Positions 11,107 to 21,650 of a stretch of 64,000 bases of DNA are shown here, piece after piece; position 1 is the stretch's first letter; each line of letters starts with the position of its first letter. The stretch comes from Catonia carolina (Eukaryota > Arthropoda > Insecta > Hemiptera > Achilidae). A program made the translations under genes and the position numbers. The notes below the pieces were generated by a model. The model worked only from the letters and a program-made list of their open reading frames with translations. It was not told where the DNA came from and ran no database searches. Location of the stretch: NCBI GenBank assembly GCA_035578175.1, contig JAQMRL010000016.1:3163501-3227500 (forward strand), read 5' to 3'.

Positions 11107-11239
11107 CATGGGGTCACGGGTTCGAATCCCATTCAGGCACGGCATATTTTCATACATTACAAAGAAGTCATTTCATCCCTCACCGTCTGCATTAGCAGTA
11201 ATTGCAGAAGAGTAGGACTATAAACCTAAAGAAAAAAAA
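11107..11239 (+). mobile_element. tRNA-derived SINE (SINE-2), 5'-truncated
   Basis: Retains a perfect B box (ggttcgaatcc) but lacks the A-box half. The body catttcatccctcaccgtct ends in an A-rich tail. It interrupts a sequence that is continuous in copy B near 48,860, so it inserted after duplication. A 3' piece of the same family is at 47,690-47,793. Confidence 0.78.
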
Positions 11240-11256
11240 TTTCCAATGTTCAGTCT

Positions 11257-11550
11257 AGTTTTACTTCCTCTTGCCTATATAAATTTATAGGAAGGAGTAT
11301 TGCTTTAATGCTGATGAGAAATCCAGTTTTCACTGGATATACTATACTTGTTATTGGACTCCCTGAAACCAAAAAAACATATTTTTTGCAATTGTTCTCT
11401 GTGTGAATAAATTATCTCAAGAAAGGAACTTTAAATGAAGTTGCAACTTAAAATTTAAGTTAGGTACTACTAGAGGAACCAACACGAACATTATCATCTA
11501 AATTGGTCAACCAGAAGTAGAAGTTTCTTCATAAAATTTTCACTTTTTTG
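11257..11550 (+). repeat. Family-H repeat, 3'-truncated
   Basis: Begins ttacttcctcttgcctatat and breaks off near cacttttttgcgaagattgc. Its partner in copy B starts at 48,872. Confidence 0.75.
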
Positions 11551-11851
11551 CGAAGATTGCTGCCCGCCGTGACAGACTGTTTTTTGTGTACCCAAATCTT
11601 AACCCAATGAAATATGCACAAGATTATACACCCAACAACAGTGACTCACTTATCCATTACCAAGATGGATGGAATAGTGAAGAGAGAGAGAGTGAAGAAG
11701 TTTTACATGGTGTTTACTGTTTGCAAAGATAGAGCAGTAGTAGAAAGGAAGAGACTGTTGGTGTGGTTTGGGGTTTAACCCTTAAGGCTCCCTTCGTACT
11801 ATCCGCTTCTAATACACAGCCACGGCCGTATTACATTCCTTTCCCATCACG

Positions 11852-11889
<38 letters not shown>

Positions 11890-11964
11890 ATTCATATAGT
11901 TAGATTTTACTGGTGAAAAACCACTTGTAAAGCAGAATTGTAGCTACACATGTGTATATTTCAC
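11551..11964. other. Unassigned segment with (CA)n
   Basis: About 410 bp with no recognisable gene. Contains a purine-rich stretch (gaagagagagagagtgaag) and a dinucleotide repeat at 11,853-11,884. Confidence 0.5.
11853..11884 (+). repeat. (CA)n microsatellite
   Basis: About 16 uninterrupted CA units. Confidence 0.95.
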
Positions 11965-12681
11965 AATTGTGTAGGTTGCAGGAGAATGAATCACTAGATA
12001 GGACTTTATTGTGGGATTATTATACCGATCAAATTTGTGGTAAAATATCATCTGGGGTATTTGCATTAAAACAAATTGCTAGATTGAATGATAAAACAAT
12101 TGCTAATAGCAGCTCATCATGGTTTAATTTTATCTCATATCAGTTATGCTATATTAGTATGGGGTAATTCATCACAGTATAACATTGAAAGAGTTTTTAA
12201 AATACAGAAAAAAGCTGTTAGGTGTATGATGGGAGTCAACCACCTTACCTCATGCAGATCTCTATTTAAAGAGCTGCAATTGCTCACAGTTCCTTCTTAG
12301 TACATTTTTGAAGTGATAATGTATGTAAAGCAAAATACCTTTTTACAGAATTTAGATGTTCACAACCACTTCACAAGAAACAGAATCGATTATTATGTTA
12401 CTAATCACAAAACTAAATTGCTTGAACAAAAACCAACTTTTGCAAGTAGAAAATACATCAATAAATTGCCACAAAGTTTAAAAAGTTGTGACAATTTGTC
12501 CTTTTAAAAAACGGCTAAAATAATATTTGATTGATGAATCATTATACAGTGTGGACGAATTCCTTTCTAAATAGTTTTTGGTTGAAATGTATTTAACTTC
12601 TAATTAAACAAATATTGTGTACTATTTAATACAAAGGGGTTCATGACAAGCCTACTGAGTTAAGCAGTAGCAGGAAAAAAT
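11965..12681 (+). pseudogene. CR1/L2-like LINE fragment: ORF2 C-terminus and start of 3' UTR
   Basis: Encodes, in broken frames, the same C-terminal ORF2 region as the intact LINE at 40,050-43,157 (SSGVFALKQIARLND, FKIQKKAVRCMMGVN, NTFLQNLDVHNHFTRNRIDY). A frameshift lies near 12,100, a stop at 12,298-12,300, and another break before the last 20 codons. The 3' UTR is split by the BEL element and resumes at about 18,523, ending near 18,731. It was already dead before the BEL element landed in it. Confidence 0.85.
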
Positions 12682-12686
12682 ATTGG

Positions 12687-13494
12687 TGTTAAGGCCAATC
12701 GCACCCCCGTTAAGTGATTCATATTTCCCCGCTTTTATTATCGTCGTTAAATACACTGATTTTGTATTAATAACCTTGTTCCCGCCTCTTCCTGTATACT
12801 TGTCTTGATTTCCGATGGTGATCTCAGTGCATGACGTATTCATTCTCCCTCTACTCACATTCCTTCTTCCCGGTCAATACACTCACTGGTTGGATTCTGC
12901 GGCATGTAGACTGTTCGTGCCTCCGCTGCGCCGGCCATCCTATGGCGTCGCGTCTGCAATTGTCGTTATGCTTCGTTCGTTTCTGATGTACCATACATCA
13001 TTTCAAGTGTGATTTTACTCATGTGTGTAATTTATAATCATTTACAATTGTTCTTGTTTTCGTATCAAACATTAAAGTTACAGTGTGAATCGAACCCCGG
13101 ACACGTGTCGCGTGGACGCCGTTTATACACTTCAGGCCATTCAACAGGTAAGCGAATTAGTCTATTTTGTTGTACGCTTTCTAATTTTGTGTTTGAGTTG
13201 ACCAGTGATGTCCTGCTGTTCCAGCAGCTACTTATCGTTTTACCTTTGTCTCCCTCAGTGTATTTTCCATCGTTGTATCTTGCTTATTCAGTCGTTCCGC
13301 CGTTGGTTTCTGGCGCCATTAAATGAAACTAGGTCCTCCGGAATAAGTCGTTTATGCTTCAGTTTACATTAATCTGCCATTAGTCGTTGATAGTGGATTG
13401 ATGTCCTACAGTTACAAGTCGGCTTACCGCTTAACTCGTTTTATCCAATTTATTTTGGGTTATTTTCAAAACTCCTGCCATCAAGGCTCTAACA
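12687..13494 (+). repeat. BEL/Pao 5' LTR
   Basis: 808 bp. Open frames inside it (for example from 12,815 and 13,009) recur unchanged in the 3' LTR and are not genes. A good splice-donor match, caacag|gtaagcg, lies at about 13,148 and could give a spliced RNA; that is unproven. Confidence 0.93.
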
Positions 13495-14122
13495 TTTGGT
13501 CCGTTCCGGGCAGGATATTTATCAGTGCATATTTGGAAATACAGTCTATTGTCTTAATTTTTCAATCGTCAACAATTTCAGTATTTTGTTTAATTCGTTG
13601 TTACATGGTGTTACATTACATTCATCGTGTCATTTATTGTGTTTCGTGTCTTACATGTGTTCAATATATTAATAAAAACATTAATAAAAATATTAATATT
13701 AAAAACAATTTCATTTATTCAGTTAAAAAATACGGGGTTAAGTTGCATAACAAATGCAACGCATTATCAGTGTTGTGACGCGTTCATTCAATACAAGTTG
13801 CAACCAACGCTGTGCTGACGTCACAGTAGATCGGTTCAGTGCTATATCTTTCGACACGGCCAGAATTTGGCTAGAGTCGCCATTTTTTCCTTCGTTCTTG
13901 TTAACTGGTTCACGCAGCTTACAGCGCATGCGTGCCCTCTCTCTCATTCGCTCTCTCTCGTGCTGCCCGTCGTTACTGCTAGCGCTGAGAGAATCACTTC
14001 ACTTGCGTCGTCTGCAACGTATACATCATACTTGCAACTAACCTAGATTCAATAAACAGCTGTGTTTTGTTTACATTCTATTATTTGTTTTTCGATCGCT
14101 GTCTTCGTTCATTATTTTCAAC
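13495..14122 (+). promoter_or_regulatory. BEL/Pao leader with possible primer-binding site
   Basis: Directly after the LTR is tttggtccgttccgggc. A primer-binding site would start at the TGG (13,497), but I could not assign the tRNA. The remaining 600 bp is a leader with no convincing ORF before the ATG at 14,123. Confidence 0.5.
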
Positions 14123-17100
14123 ATGGACGATTTACAATCTTTAATCAAAAAACGCAACGTTGTTAATAATCATCTTTCTCGTTTTAATAATTTTCTTCAA
14201 TCTGACGTTGAAGTTAACCAAGTCAAATTACGACTTGACAAATTCTTAGATCTCTGGTGTGACTTTGAACAGATACAAACGAACATCGAATTACTTCAAC
14301 CCGAAGCAGATTTCGAATCAGAACGCACTGCTTTCGAAACTCATTATTTCCAGTTAATTGATCGTGCCCAGAAATTAATTGAATCTCTGGACAATACAAT
14401 CGTTTTACCAAATCAAGTCAAGTCTTCTAATTCGCAATTAATACAATTACCTCGAATTCGCCTACCTTCATTTGATGGAGATGTTGCGAAATTCCAGAAT
14501 TTCATCAGCTTGTTCAATGATTTAATTCACAATAATTCTGAGTTATCATTTGTTCAAAAACTTCATTATTTGAGGTGCTCATTAGTCGGTGAACCACTGC
14601 GTCTAATAGAACACCTGCCTCTCTCGCTTGAAAATTATACGTTAGCGTACAATTTAATTGTTGAGCGCTACTCCAACTCAAGGCGCATAGCAAATGTTCA
14701 CTTAAATCAGATATTCAATTTCGTTAAATCTGACACTCCGTCCTATCAATCGTTAAAAGGTTTTCTTAATATCCACGAATCATCAATCGGAGCCTTACGT
14801 CTGCTAAATATAAATTTACTTGAATATTTACTTTTTGAGATAGCCTATTCTAATTTGGATCCTGTAACAAAGCAAGCGTTCGAGGATTCAAATCCTAATT
14901 CAGCCGTGCCTACATACGAGGCCTTAATGTCATTCGTTACCGCTAAGATGCATGCTTTCGAACTCTCGAATTCTTCTCAACCTACAGATAACGCTAGTTC
15001 TTCGCACTCCAGCGATTCAAACCTCGATCAGCCGGACTCAGCTAACCCGGTAACCGATGATTCCAATTCTGTACAAATTAATCGTAATTCTGTTTCACCG
15101 TCTTCTGTTTCTCACAATATACCTTCGTTTTTCGTCAAATCAAATTCACTCAAATGTCTGTCGTGCGAATCTCACTTTCATTCAATTCACAACTGTAGTG
15201 AATTTCTTGCACAAAATGTAGATAATCGCTACAAAATTATTTCTCGTCTTAAACTTTGTTTTGCCTGTTTCGGGCGACACGATCGCCGCAATTGTAGCTC
15301 AAATAAACATTGTCGCATCTGCCAGTCAAAATCGCACAATACGTTGCTGCATATTGATCGCAGCCCTCAAAAATCTAATTCGTCCACCGCTTCTGTTGTT
15401 AATTCGCATAATTCGCCAACTGCTAGTCCGTATCATCCTGCCGTACATCCGGACACCGATTCACCGGCTACTGGATGCCTACTTGTAAATTCTTCGCCGC
15501 CGATTCAAGCTAATACTATCGCAACTCCGCCAATTAATTCTTGTACTACCTGCTGTGCTGATAAGCCGGTAGTTACTTCAAATTCGTCGTCCTCGTCCAT
15601 TATTGTTAACCAACCTGCCGATTATTCACTTTCATGTCGACTTAACGGCCAAACTGCGCTGCTAGGTACTGCTATCGTTCATGCTGTCGATTCATCCGGC
15701 AAAATCGTTCCGCTTCGCGCTGTGATCGACAATGGATCTCAGTCCAGCATCTTAACATACAACGCCGCTCGTTCACTGCAACTCGACATCGTTCCTACTT
15801 CTAAACGCCTGCAAGGCATTTCAGCCGAAGTCACCTCAGTTAAAGGTATTACAAATTTTACAATTCTGTCGCCGCAAAATTCTAACTTTCGCCTTCCGCT
15901 TCAGGCTACTGTTATTAACAAAATATCAGACCGCCTACCTGCTTCTCGAATTCATAAGTCAGTCGGTGAACAATTTTCACAACATCTGCTAGCTGATTTT
16001 CGCTTCCGCAGCCCCAATCCAGTAGATTTACTGCTTGGCGCTGATTGTTTTTCAGAAATTCTCGATTTTAGTAAAACGCCTTTAATTAAAGGTACTCCAT
16101 CCGCTTTATCAACCGTATTTGGTTATGTAGTATTCGGAAAATTGCCCGAACTACAACCACTTAGTTCTGCTTCAAGTAACGATTCGCTCTTAACATCTGT
16201 TTTCGCTAACAACGCTCAAGTCTCGTCGCCTGCTACTGATGTTAATTTCACATCGCCTGCTGTTCAAAATCACTCGTCAAATAAAAATTCATCTTCGCTT
16301 CAAATTATCGTCGCTGACCAACAAACTATCGTTCCTGCTAAGTCATCAATCAACCTCGATGTCACCTCAAACCCTGTAATCAGTGAATCTATCGCTTCTA
16401 TCGTCCAGCCGCCTAGCTGCCTACTCGCTTCGCCTGTATTCAACAATAATTCGAATCACGCCGCTGTTTCAACTAATCGCCCTTCTGCTTCAACTAATCG
16501 TCTTCACCATACTTCTGGCTCTTCGCCTTCAAATCGTTTCACCGCTTCGTCCGAGATCATCGCTGTTGATCCTCGTCTCGCTTCGTCTAATGACTCCGCC
16601 AGTATCTCGACCGATCTTGCTGCTGGTACTACGCCAATTCGTCGCTTCAACTCTGCGCCTCGCTTCAAGTCAACGCCTCGATTCAAGTCTGTACTGAAGG
16701 CCTCCACCGAGTCGTTTTCAGTCAATTCTTCGCCAAACCGCTTCGCATCTCGCTGCATCATCGCTAATTCGCCAATAAAACCTACTACGTTCGCCTCAGT
16801 CGATTCTACGGCTAACCAACTCATCTCAAATCATCGCTTCTCGTCGTCTCTCGCAAACACTCTCGATCAACCGCTACAAATCGCTTCGCCAAAGGGCAAC
16901 CGGCCCTCCTCAGTCGTTTCATGTTCTGCTAGCTCTCTTCGCACGCATTTAGCCCCTCTTGGCGGGCGGGGCCCCAATCGTCGTACACATTATTCACAAC
17001 CGGTGAATAATTGTAATCTCAACTCTCTTCGCTCGTTCAATGCTTGGTGTGATCTTCGCAACTCTCGCTCGTCGTCTCAACCTCAATCACGGATTCACTC

Positions 17101-17218
17101 ACAACTGGTTAGTGAAGTTCGCCGTACCGCAACTCTCGATTCTCGCCAACATTGTTCGCCTGCTCGTCAATTCGTTTCGCAACCCGCTTATCAGTTAGCT
17201 CTGCCTTTGGGCAACTAA
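14123..17218 (+). CDS. BEL/Pao Gag-protease protein with long Ser-rich tail
   Basis: 1031 residues in one intact frame. Residues about 1-240 form the BEL-type Gag region, including PRIRLPSFDGDVAKFQNFIS, a hallmark of DUF1759-type Gag. Residues about 240-340 are a Ser/Asn-rich linker. From about 344 come three zinc-knuckle-like motifs: CLSCESHFHSIHNC, CFACFGRHDRRNC (one residue shorter than usual) and CRICQSKSHNTLLH. A retropepsin domain follows, with active site IDNGSQSS near residue 535 and LLLGADCF near 635. In autonomous BEL elements RT would follow; here a 350-residue Ser/Arg/Asn-rich low-complexity tail runs to the stop. It should form capsid-like particles and process itself, but it cannot reverse-transcribe or integrate. 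Codon use is rich in TC dinucleotides, unlike the AT-rich flanks. Confidence 0.9.
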   Translation: MDDLQSLIKKRNVVNNHLSRFNNFLQSDVEVNQVKLRLDKFLDLWCDFEQIQTNIELLQPEADFESERTAFETHYFQLIDRAQKLIESLDNTIVLPNQVKSSNSQLIQLPRIRLPSFDGDVAKFQNFISLFNDLIHNNSELSFVQKLHYLRCSLVGEPLRLIEHLPLSLENYTLAYNLIVERYSNSRRIANVHLNQIFNFVKSDTPSYQSLKGFLNIHESSIGALRLLNINLLEYLLFEIAYSNLDPVTKQAFEDSNPNSAVPTYEALMSFVTAKMHAFELSNSSQPTDNASSSHSSDSNLDQPDSANPVTDDSNSVQINRNSVSPSSVSHNIPSFFVKSNSLKCLSCESHFHSIHNCSEFLAQNVDNRYKIISRLKLCFACFGRHDRRNCSSNKHCRICQSKSHNTLLHIDRSPQKSNSSTASVVNSHNSPTASPYHPAVHPDTDSPATGCLLVNSSPPIQANTIATPPINSCTTCCADKPVVTSNSSSSSIIVNQPADYSLSCRLNGQTALLGTAIVHAVDSSGKIVPLRAVIDNGSQSSILTYNAARSLQLDIVPTSKRLQGISAEVTSVKGITNFTILSPQNSNFRLPLQATVINKISDRLPASRIHKSVGEQFSQHLLADFRFRSPNPVDLLLGADCFSEILDFSKTPLIKGTPSALSTVFGYVVFGKLPELQPLSSASSNDSLLTSVFANNAQVSSPATDVNFTSPAVQNHSSNKNSSSLQIIVADQQTIVPAKSSINLDVTSNPVISESIASIVQPPSCLLASPVFNNNSNHAAVSTNRPSASTNRLHHTSGSSPSNRFTASSEIIAVDPRLASSNDSASISTDLAAGTTPIRRFNSAPRFKSTPRFKSVLKASTESFSVNSSPNRFASRCIIANSPIKPTTFASVDSTANQLISNHRFSSSLANTLDQPLQIASPKGNRPSSVVSCSASSLRTHLAPLGGRGPNRRTHYSQPVNNCNLNSLRSFNAWCDLRNSRSSSQPQSRIHSQLVSEVRRTATLDSRQHCSPARQFVSQPAYQLALPLGN

Positions 17219-17709
17219 CTTCTCCGCCGTTTTCACTTCGTTCCACGCTCAACTCATCTCCATTCGTTTTGTTCTTCGTTCATTTTTTTGTTTTTCGCTT
17301 GTTTTCTTCGTTCGCCGTCTTCTCTCTTCGATTCTTCTTCTGCGTCGCTTCTGGTTGTCAACCCTTGTTGGCAATCACCTCAAGATCGTTCCGTTACTCG
17401 TTGGCTTCCGCGCAAGCCGTGGAAGATGTTCCGTTCGTCGTTGGCCGGGCAAACCCGTGCGTTTGTCACGCCACCTCAAGATGCTCCGTTCTTCTCTTCA
17501 TTCGATTCTTCTTCGTCGTCTTCTTTGCTTCGTACTCTTCGTTTGCTACGTTTTCCGTTCCCTGTTGCATCAGGGCGGGCGGCTTCATTCTTCGTCTTCT
17601 TCCTGCGTTTTCCGCTCCCTGGTTGTTTCAGGGCGGGCGGCTTCGTTCTTCGATCTTCTCTGCTAGTTTTGTTTCTGTAAATCGCTTTCATCGATTTAGG
17701 CGGGCGGTA
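17219..17709 (+). other. BEL/Pao pyrimidine-rich 3' region with repeated polypurine-like motif
   Basis: 490 bp of TC-rich sequence without a pol gene. The motif agggcgggcggcttc occurs twice (about 17,572 and 17,631). A third version, ggcgggcggta, abuts the 3' LTR and is the expected polypurine tract position. Open frames here are compositional artefacts. Confidence 0.7.
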
Positions 17710-18517
17710 TGTTAAGGCCAATCGCACCCCCGTTAAGTGATTCATATTTCCCCGCTTTTATTATCGTCGTTAAATACACTGATTTTGTATTAATAACCTT
17801 GTTCCCGCCTCTTCCTGTATACTTGTCTTGATTTCCGATGGTGATCTCAGTGCATGACGTATTCATTCTCCCTCTACTCACATTCCTTCTTCCCGGTCAA
17901 TACACTCACTGGTTGGATTCTGCGGCATGTAGACTGTTCGTGCCTCCGCTGCGCCGGCCATCCTATGGCGTCGCGTCTGCAATTGTCGTTATGCTTCGTT
18001 CGTTTCTGATGTACCATACATCATTTCAAGTGTGATTTTACTCATGTGTGTAATTTATAATCATTTACAATTGTTCTTGTTTTCGTATCAAACATTAAAG
18101 TTACAGTGTGAATCGAACCCCGGACACGTGTCGCGTGGACGCCGTTTATACACTTCAGGCCATTCAACAGGTAAGCGAATTAGTCTATTTTGTTGTACGC
18201 TTTCTAATTTTGTGTTTGAGTTGACCAGTGATGTCCTGCTGTTCCAGCAGCTACTTATCGTTTTACCTTTGTCTCCCTCAGTGTATTTTCCATCGTTGTA
18301 TCTTGCTTATTCAGTCGTTCCGCCGTTGGTTTCTGGCGCCATTAAATGAAACTAGGTCCTCCGGAATAAGTCGTTTATGCTTCAGTTTACATTAATCTGC
18401 CATTAGTCGTTGATAGTGGATTGATGTCCTACAGTTACAAGTCGGCTTACCGCTTAACTCGTTTTATCCAATTTATTTTGGGTTATTTTCAAAACTCCTG
18501 CCATCAAGGCTCTAACA
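17710..18517 (+). repeat. BEL/Pao 3' LTR
   Basis: 808 bp, with no difference from the 5' LTR seen on reading. It is followed by ATTGG, the second half of the target duplication. Confidence 0.93.
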
Positions 18518-18522
18518 ATTGG

Positions 18523-18731
18523 TAAGTAATGAATTTTTCATTATGTTTGACTTTTTTATTTTTTATTTTGTGTGATATATGATACAATGGGTTCATGACT
18601 AGCCTACTGGATTAAGCAGTAGTAGAAACAAATTTTGTTGCTAAGTGATGAATTAATCATTGGATTGACTTTTTGTTTAATAGTTTTATCTTGACATGTC
18701 CTATACTCCCTTTGGAGTCTCCTGGATGGAG
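18523..18731 (+). repeat. CR1/L2-like LINE 3' UTR, remainder after BEL insertion
   Basis: Continues the LINE interrupted at 12,681. It contains the 3' UTR motif gactagcctactggattaag and the family's 3' end, cctatactccctttggagtc. Confidence 0.8.
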
Positions 18732-18742
18732 ACTCCAGGAGA

Positions 18743-19442
18743 CTAAAAAATGACGTGAGAGTGACTTGTTTGGGAACACTGCAGGTAGTATTTTATCATG
18801 GGCCACTCCCTTCCCTCCTTTGCTACAACGTACATTAGGCCCAACTGTTTGTAACAAAAGCAAATTCCTATAAAAAAAGGTACACTTTTCATACAAACTA
18901 AGAAACGTGTTTGTATGTTGACTTCCAGATGGCTTGCTTGTGATATCTGTTTACATAGAGTTTTCATTATTCTAACCTACCTTTCACACTCAAACAACTA
19001 AAAATATTTCCTTTTCATTATATTCTATTTCTGTAAAGGCGTTGGAGTAACGTTGCGTAGGAGAATTCTCTACAAAATAAATAGAATAATGACCGGTTTC
19101 AGATGTATATTGACCTGACTGCAATAAGTTTTATTGTGTACTGCAGTACCGGTTTGTATAGCCACTGAAGAGGGTTCACATAGCAGATGGGTTAACGCGG
19201 TGAGTAGAGTACTGGTCCAAGAAAGATGTGAGGTGGAATGCAGGGCCACCAAATAAGGATGGATTATTGTATGGTGCTGGAGGAATTCAACTCATACGCA
19301 AGTGAAGAAAGAAAGAAAGTGGTCTGTTCAGAGTGTGTGAATCTAGTTTGGGGTGGAGAAGTTGCTAAAAATTACGTGAAATGTATAATACGCATTGTTA
19401 TGAACCAGTACTGACTTATGCACTGTGGTTTTTTTGCCCCTA
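18743..19442. other. Unidentified 700-bp block flanked by 15-bp direct repeats
   Basis: Lies between two copies of ggagactccaggaga (18,728-18,742 and 19,443-19,457). The block has no match elsewhere in the window and no convincing gene. It may be an insertion with a target duplication. The flanking motif also belongs to the LINE 3' end, so the repeats could simply be two tail-to-tail LINE ends. Confidence 0.45.
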
Positions 19443-21650
19443 GGAGACTCCAGGAGAAGTATAGGACATGTCAGTTATAACATCTGAAATACGTATAAGA
19501 ATCACACAATGTATCACTACATTGAAGCGTCCAAGAAATTATTCTTGAACGCTATAAAAAATTTCACCCGTCAAGTAATTTTTCAGATTCTTTTTAAAAG
19601 GAATGCAAATTATGACAACATTTTAAAAATTGGGGTAATTTATTCATGAATTTTCTCCCTGTATAAGTAGGTTTCTGTTCAAACAATTTTGTGAAAAGAT
19701 TAGCCACATAATAATCATTCTATTTCTCATGTTATGATTGTGAACATTGAAATTCTGCATAAATATATTTTGCCTAACATACATAATCACCTCAAAAATG
19801 TAAATAGAGGGAACTGTAAGCAATTTAAGCTCCTTAAATAGTGGCCTGCATGAGGTTAGATGGTTAGCTTACATCTAATAGCTTTCTTTTGAATTTTAAA
19901 AACCTTCTTCATATTACTCATGCTAGAATTTCCCCATACTCAGATACCATAACGGACATGAGACAGAATGAGGCCATGATAAGCTGCCATTAGTAATGTT
20001 TTATCATTTAATCTGGCAATTTGTTTTAATGCAAATACCCCAGATGATATTTTACTACAAACCTGATTGGTATAGAAGTCCCAAGACAAAAATCTATCTA
20101 GAGATACTCCTAGGAACTTCACTGTTTCTACATGCTCTAAACTATTATTATGAATAAATACATCCACTTCTCTACTTTTTTAACGTTATGTTTATTTTTG
20201 AACTGTAAGTACTGACACTTTTCCCGAATATCTGTTAATAACATTTGATTCAAGAACTGTACTACGGACTCTATATTAACATGTGTATTTACTTCAAAAG
20301 CATCTACCAGTAAACTGTTACTGATAACTGAAGTATAATCAGGAAACAACAAAGCTCTGCCATTAGGTATGACTTCTGTTAGCCTATTAATGTACAATAG
20401 AATCAGAATTATACCTTAAACTGACCCTTGTGGAACGCCTGCTTTGACTTCAAGCTTTCCAGATACAACCTTTTTAAGTTTCCCCCTAACAATCCTAGTT
20501 AACACCACCCACTGTAATCTATTAATGAGGTAAGATTGAAACCATTTCAATTCTACATCCCTAACGCCTAATGACTCTAGCTATTTCAATAAAATTTCAT
20601 GATCAACACAATTGAAAGCTTTACTCGGATCCAGAAACACTGCTAATGCTTTCTCCCTGGCATCCAATACATCAACCACTTGCTCCACAAGTGAAACAAT
20701 TGGAGTTTTAGTTGATCTACCTTTCTGGAAACCATGGAACTGATTAACCTAATAAATACTACCTTTTCAAAAATATTACTAATTGTGTTTAAAATACATA
20801 TGGGCCTAAAAATTTTCAACTAACTGGCTATCTCCATTCTTAAATATAGGCAAAATTTTAGCCTCCTTCAGTTTGTTTGGAAATATACCTGCTTCGAGTG
20901 AGAAGTTAATTAAATGAAGGAGAGGAGTGAGTAAAAAATGTTTACATTCTTTAACAATTATACTAGGAATCCCATCTAACCCACATGTTTTCTTAATTTT
21001 CAAACTATCAATAACCGATTCTAATTTCTCGCTTGAAACTAGGCTAAATAAGAATTGATAAACTACCTTCTTACTTTTTGGATCATAACATCCCACCTTT
21101 ACGCTTATCTGTTGTTTAAGTTTTAAAGCTACTTCCTGATAATATTTGTTAAAATGATTACAAATTTCTACACAGATCTCAATAAGTTCAAGATTTTTAT
21201 TAACAATATTTGGTATGTCAGAATAACTTTTGTTGCTAACTACACCTCGATTCTTATTTATTATTTCCCATATTGCTGAGTGTAAATTTGATGTATGAAA
21301 GACTTCAGCAGTTGTTTTGCATTTAGGTCTCTGGACTTCTCTGGCATAATGTTTTTTAATAGTTTTGTACCTTTGTTCGTTAGAGGTAGTCGTACATGAT
21401 AGAAAATCTGAGTATACATCTCTAACTTCAGACCACATTTTCAAAATTTCCCCTGTGACCCACTCATCTGTTTCACTGACAATATTTTTTACATCTTTCT
21501 TTTTAATTGGACAACTATTGTTATAATGAAATTTTAATGTTTCAATAAAATTATGATATTTCTGATTAATGTCAAATGAATTGAAAACAGTCTTCCAATC
21601 CTCTTTGGATAAACTGTGTAACAAACAATTAATATTCCCTTGGTGGAAGC
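19443..21650 (-). pseudogene. CR1/L2-like LINE fragment, minus strand, degraded
   Basis: The 3' end near 19,443 carries the family tail (agtataggacatgtca). Reading leftward, the ORF2 is broken by many stops and shifts. The longest open part (20,806-21,624) covers the region between endonuclease and RT plus RT motif 1 (LKEAKILPIFKNGDSQLVEN). The FADD catalytic box reads PDYTS at about 20,340, so it is dead. The 5' truncation point is near 21,650 where unit II begins. Confidence 0.85.

Larger units (their letters stand above)
4738..11256 (+). repeat. Segmental duplication copy A (with zinc-finger gene A)
   Basis: Aligns by eye with copy B (34,096-48,871) across the flanking H repeats, the 5' flank, the zinc-finger gene, the downstream H repeats, the SINE, a 192-bp MITE and the segment around acggaccttagagataagtg (about 10,970 and 48,730). 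A shorter match is copy C (59,170-61,445). Extra length in copy B comes from a CR1-like LINE, an H copy, an env/LTR fragment and other inserts. Confidence 0.85.
12687..18517 (+). mobile_element. Complete non-autonomous BEL/Pao LTR retrotransposon
   Basis: 5831 bp, bounded by two 808-bp LTRs that look identical, each starting TGTTAAGG and ending TAACA. The 5-bp target duplication ATTGG is at 12,682-12,686 and 18,518-18,522. The interior holds one long ORF (gag and protease) but no reverse transcriptase, RNase H or integrase anywhere. Movement would need pol proteins from an autonomous relative. Intact LTRs, target duplication and ORF indicate a very young insertion. It lies inside a LINE 3' UTR. 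Confidence 0.93.

Noticed and set aside
13080..13110. Minus-strand B-box-like ggggttcgattc in the BEL LTR as a possible tRNA
   Set aside because: No matching A box or cloverleaf; same sequence in both LTRs.
12815..13326. Open frames inside the BEL LTR, repeated at 17,838-18,349
   Set aside because: Identical because the LTRs are identical; no domain, and they are in the regulatory repeat.
17152..17715. 187-codon open frame after the BEL gag-protease ORF
   Set aside because: Ser/Phe/Arg-rich product of a pyrimidine-rich tract, open in several frames at once; no RT, RNase H or integrase motif.
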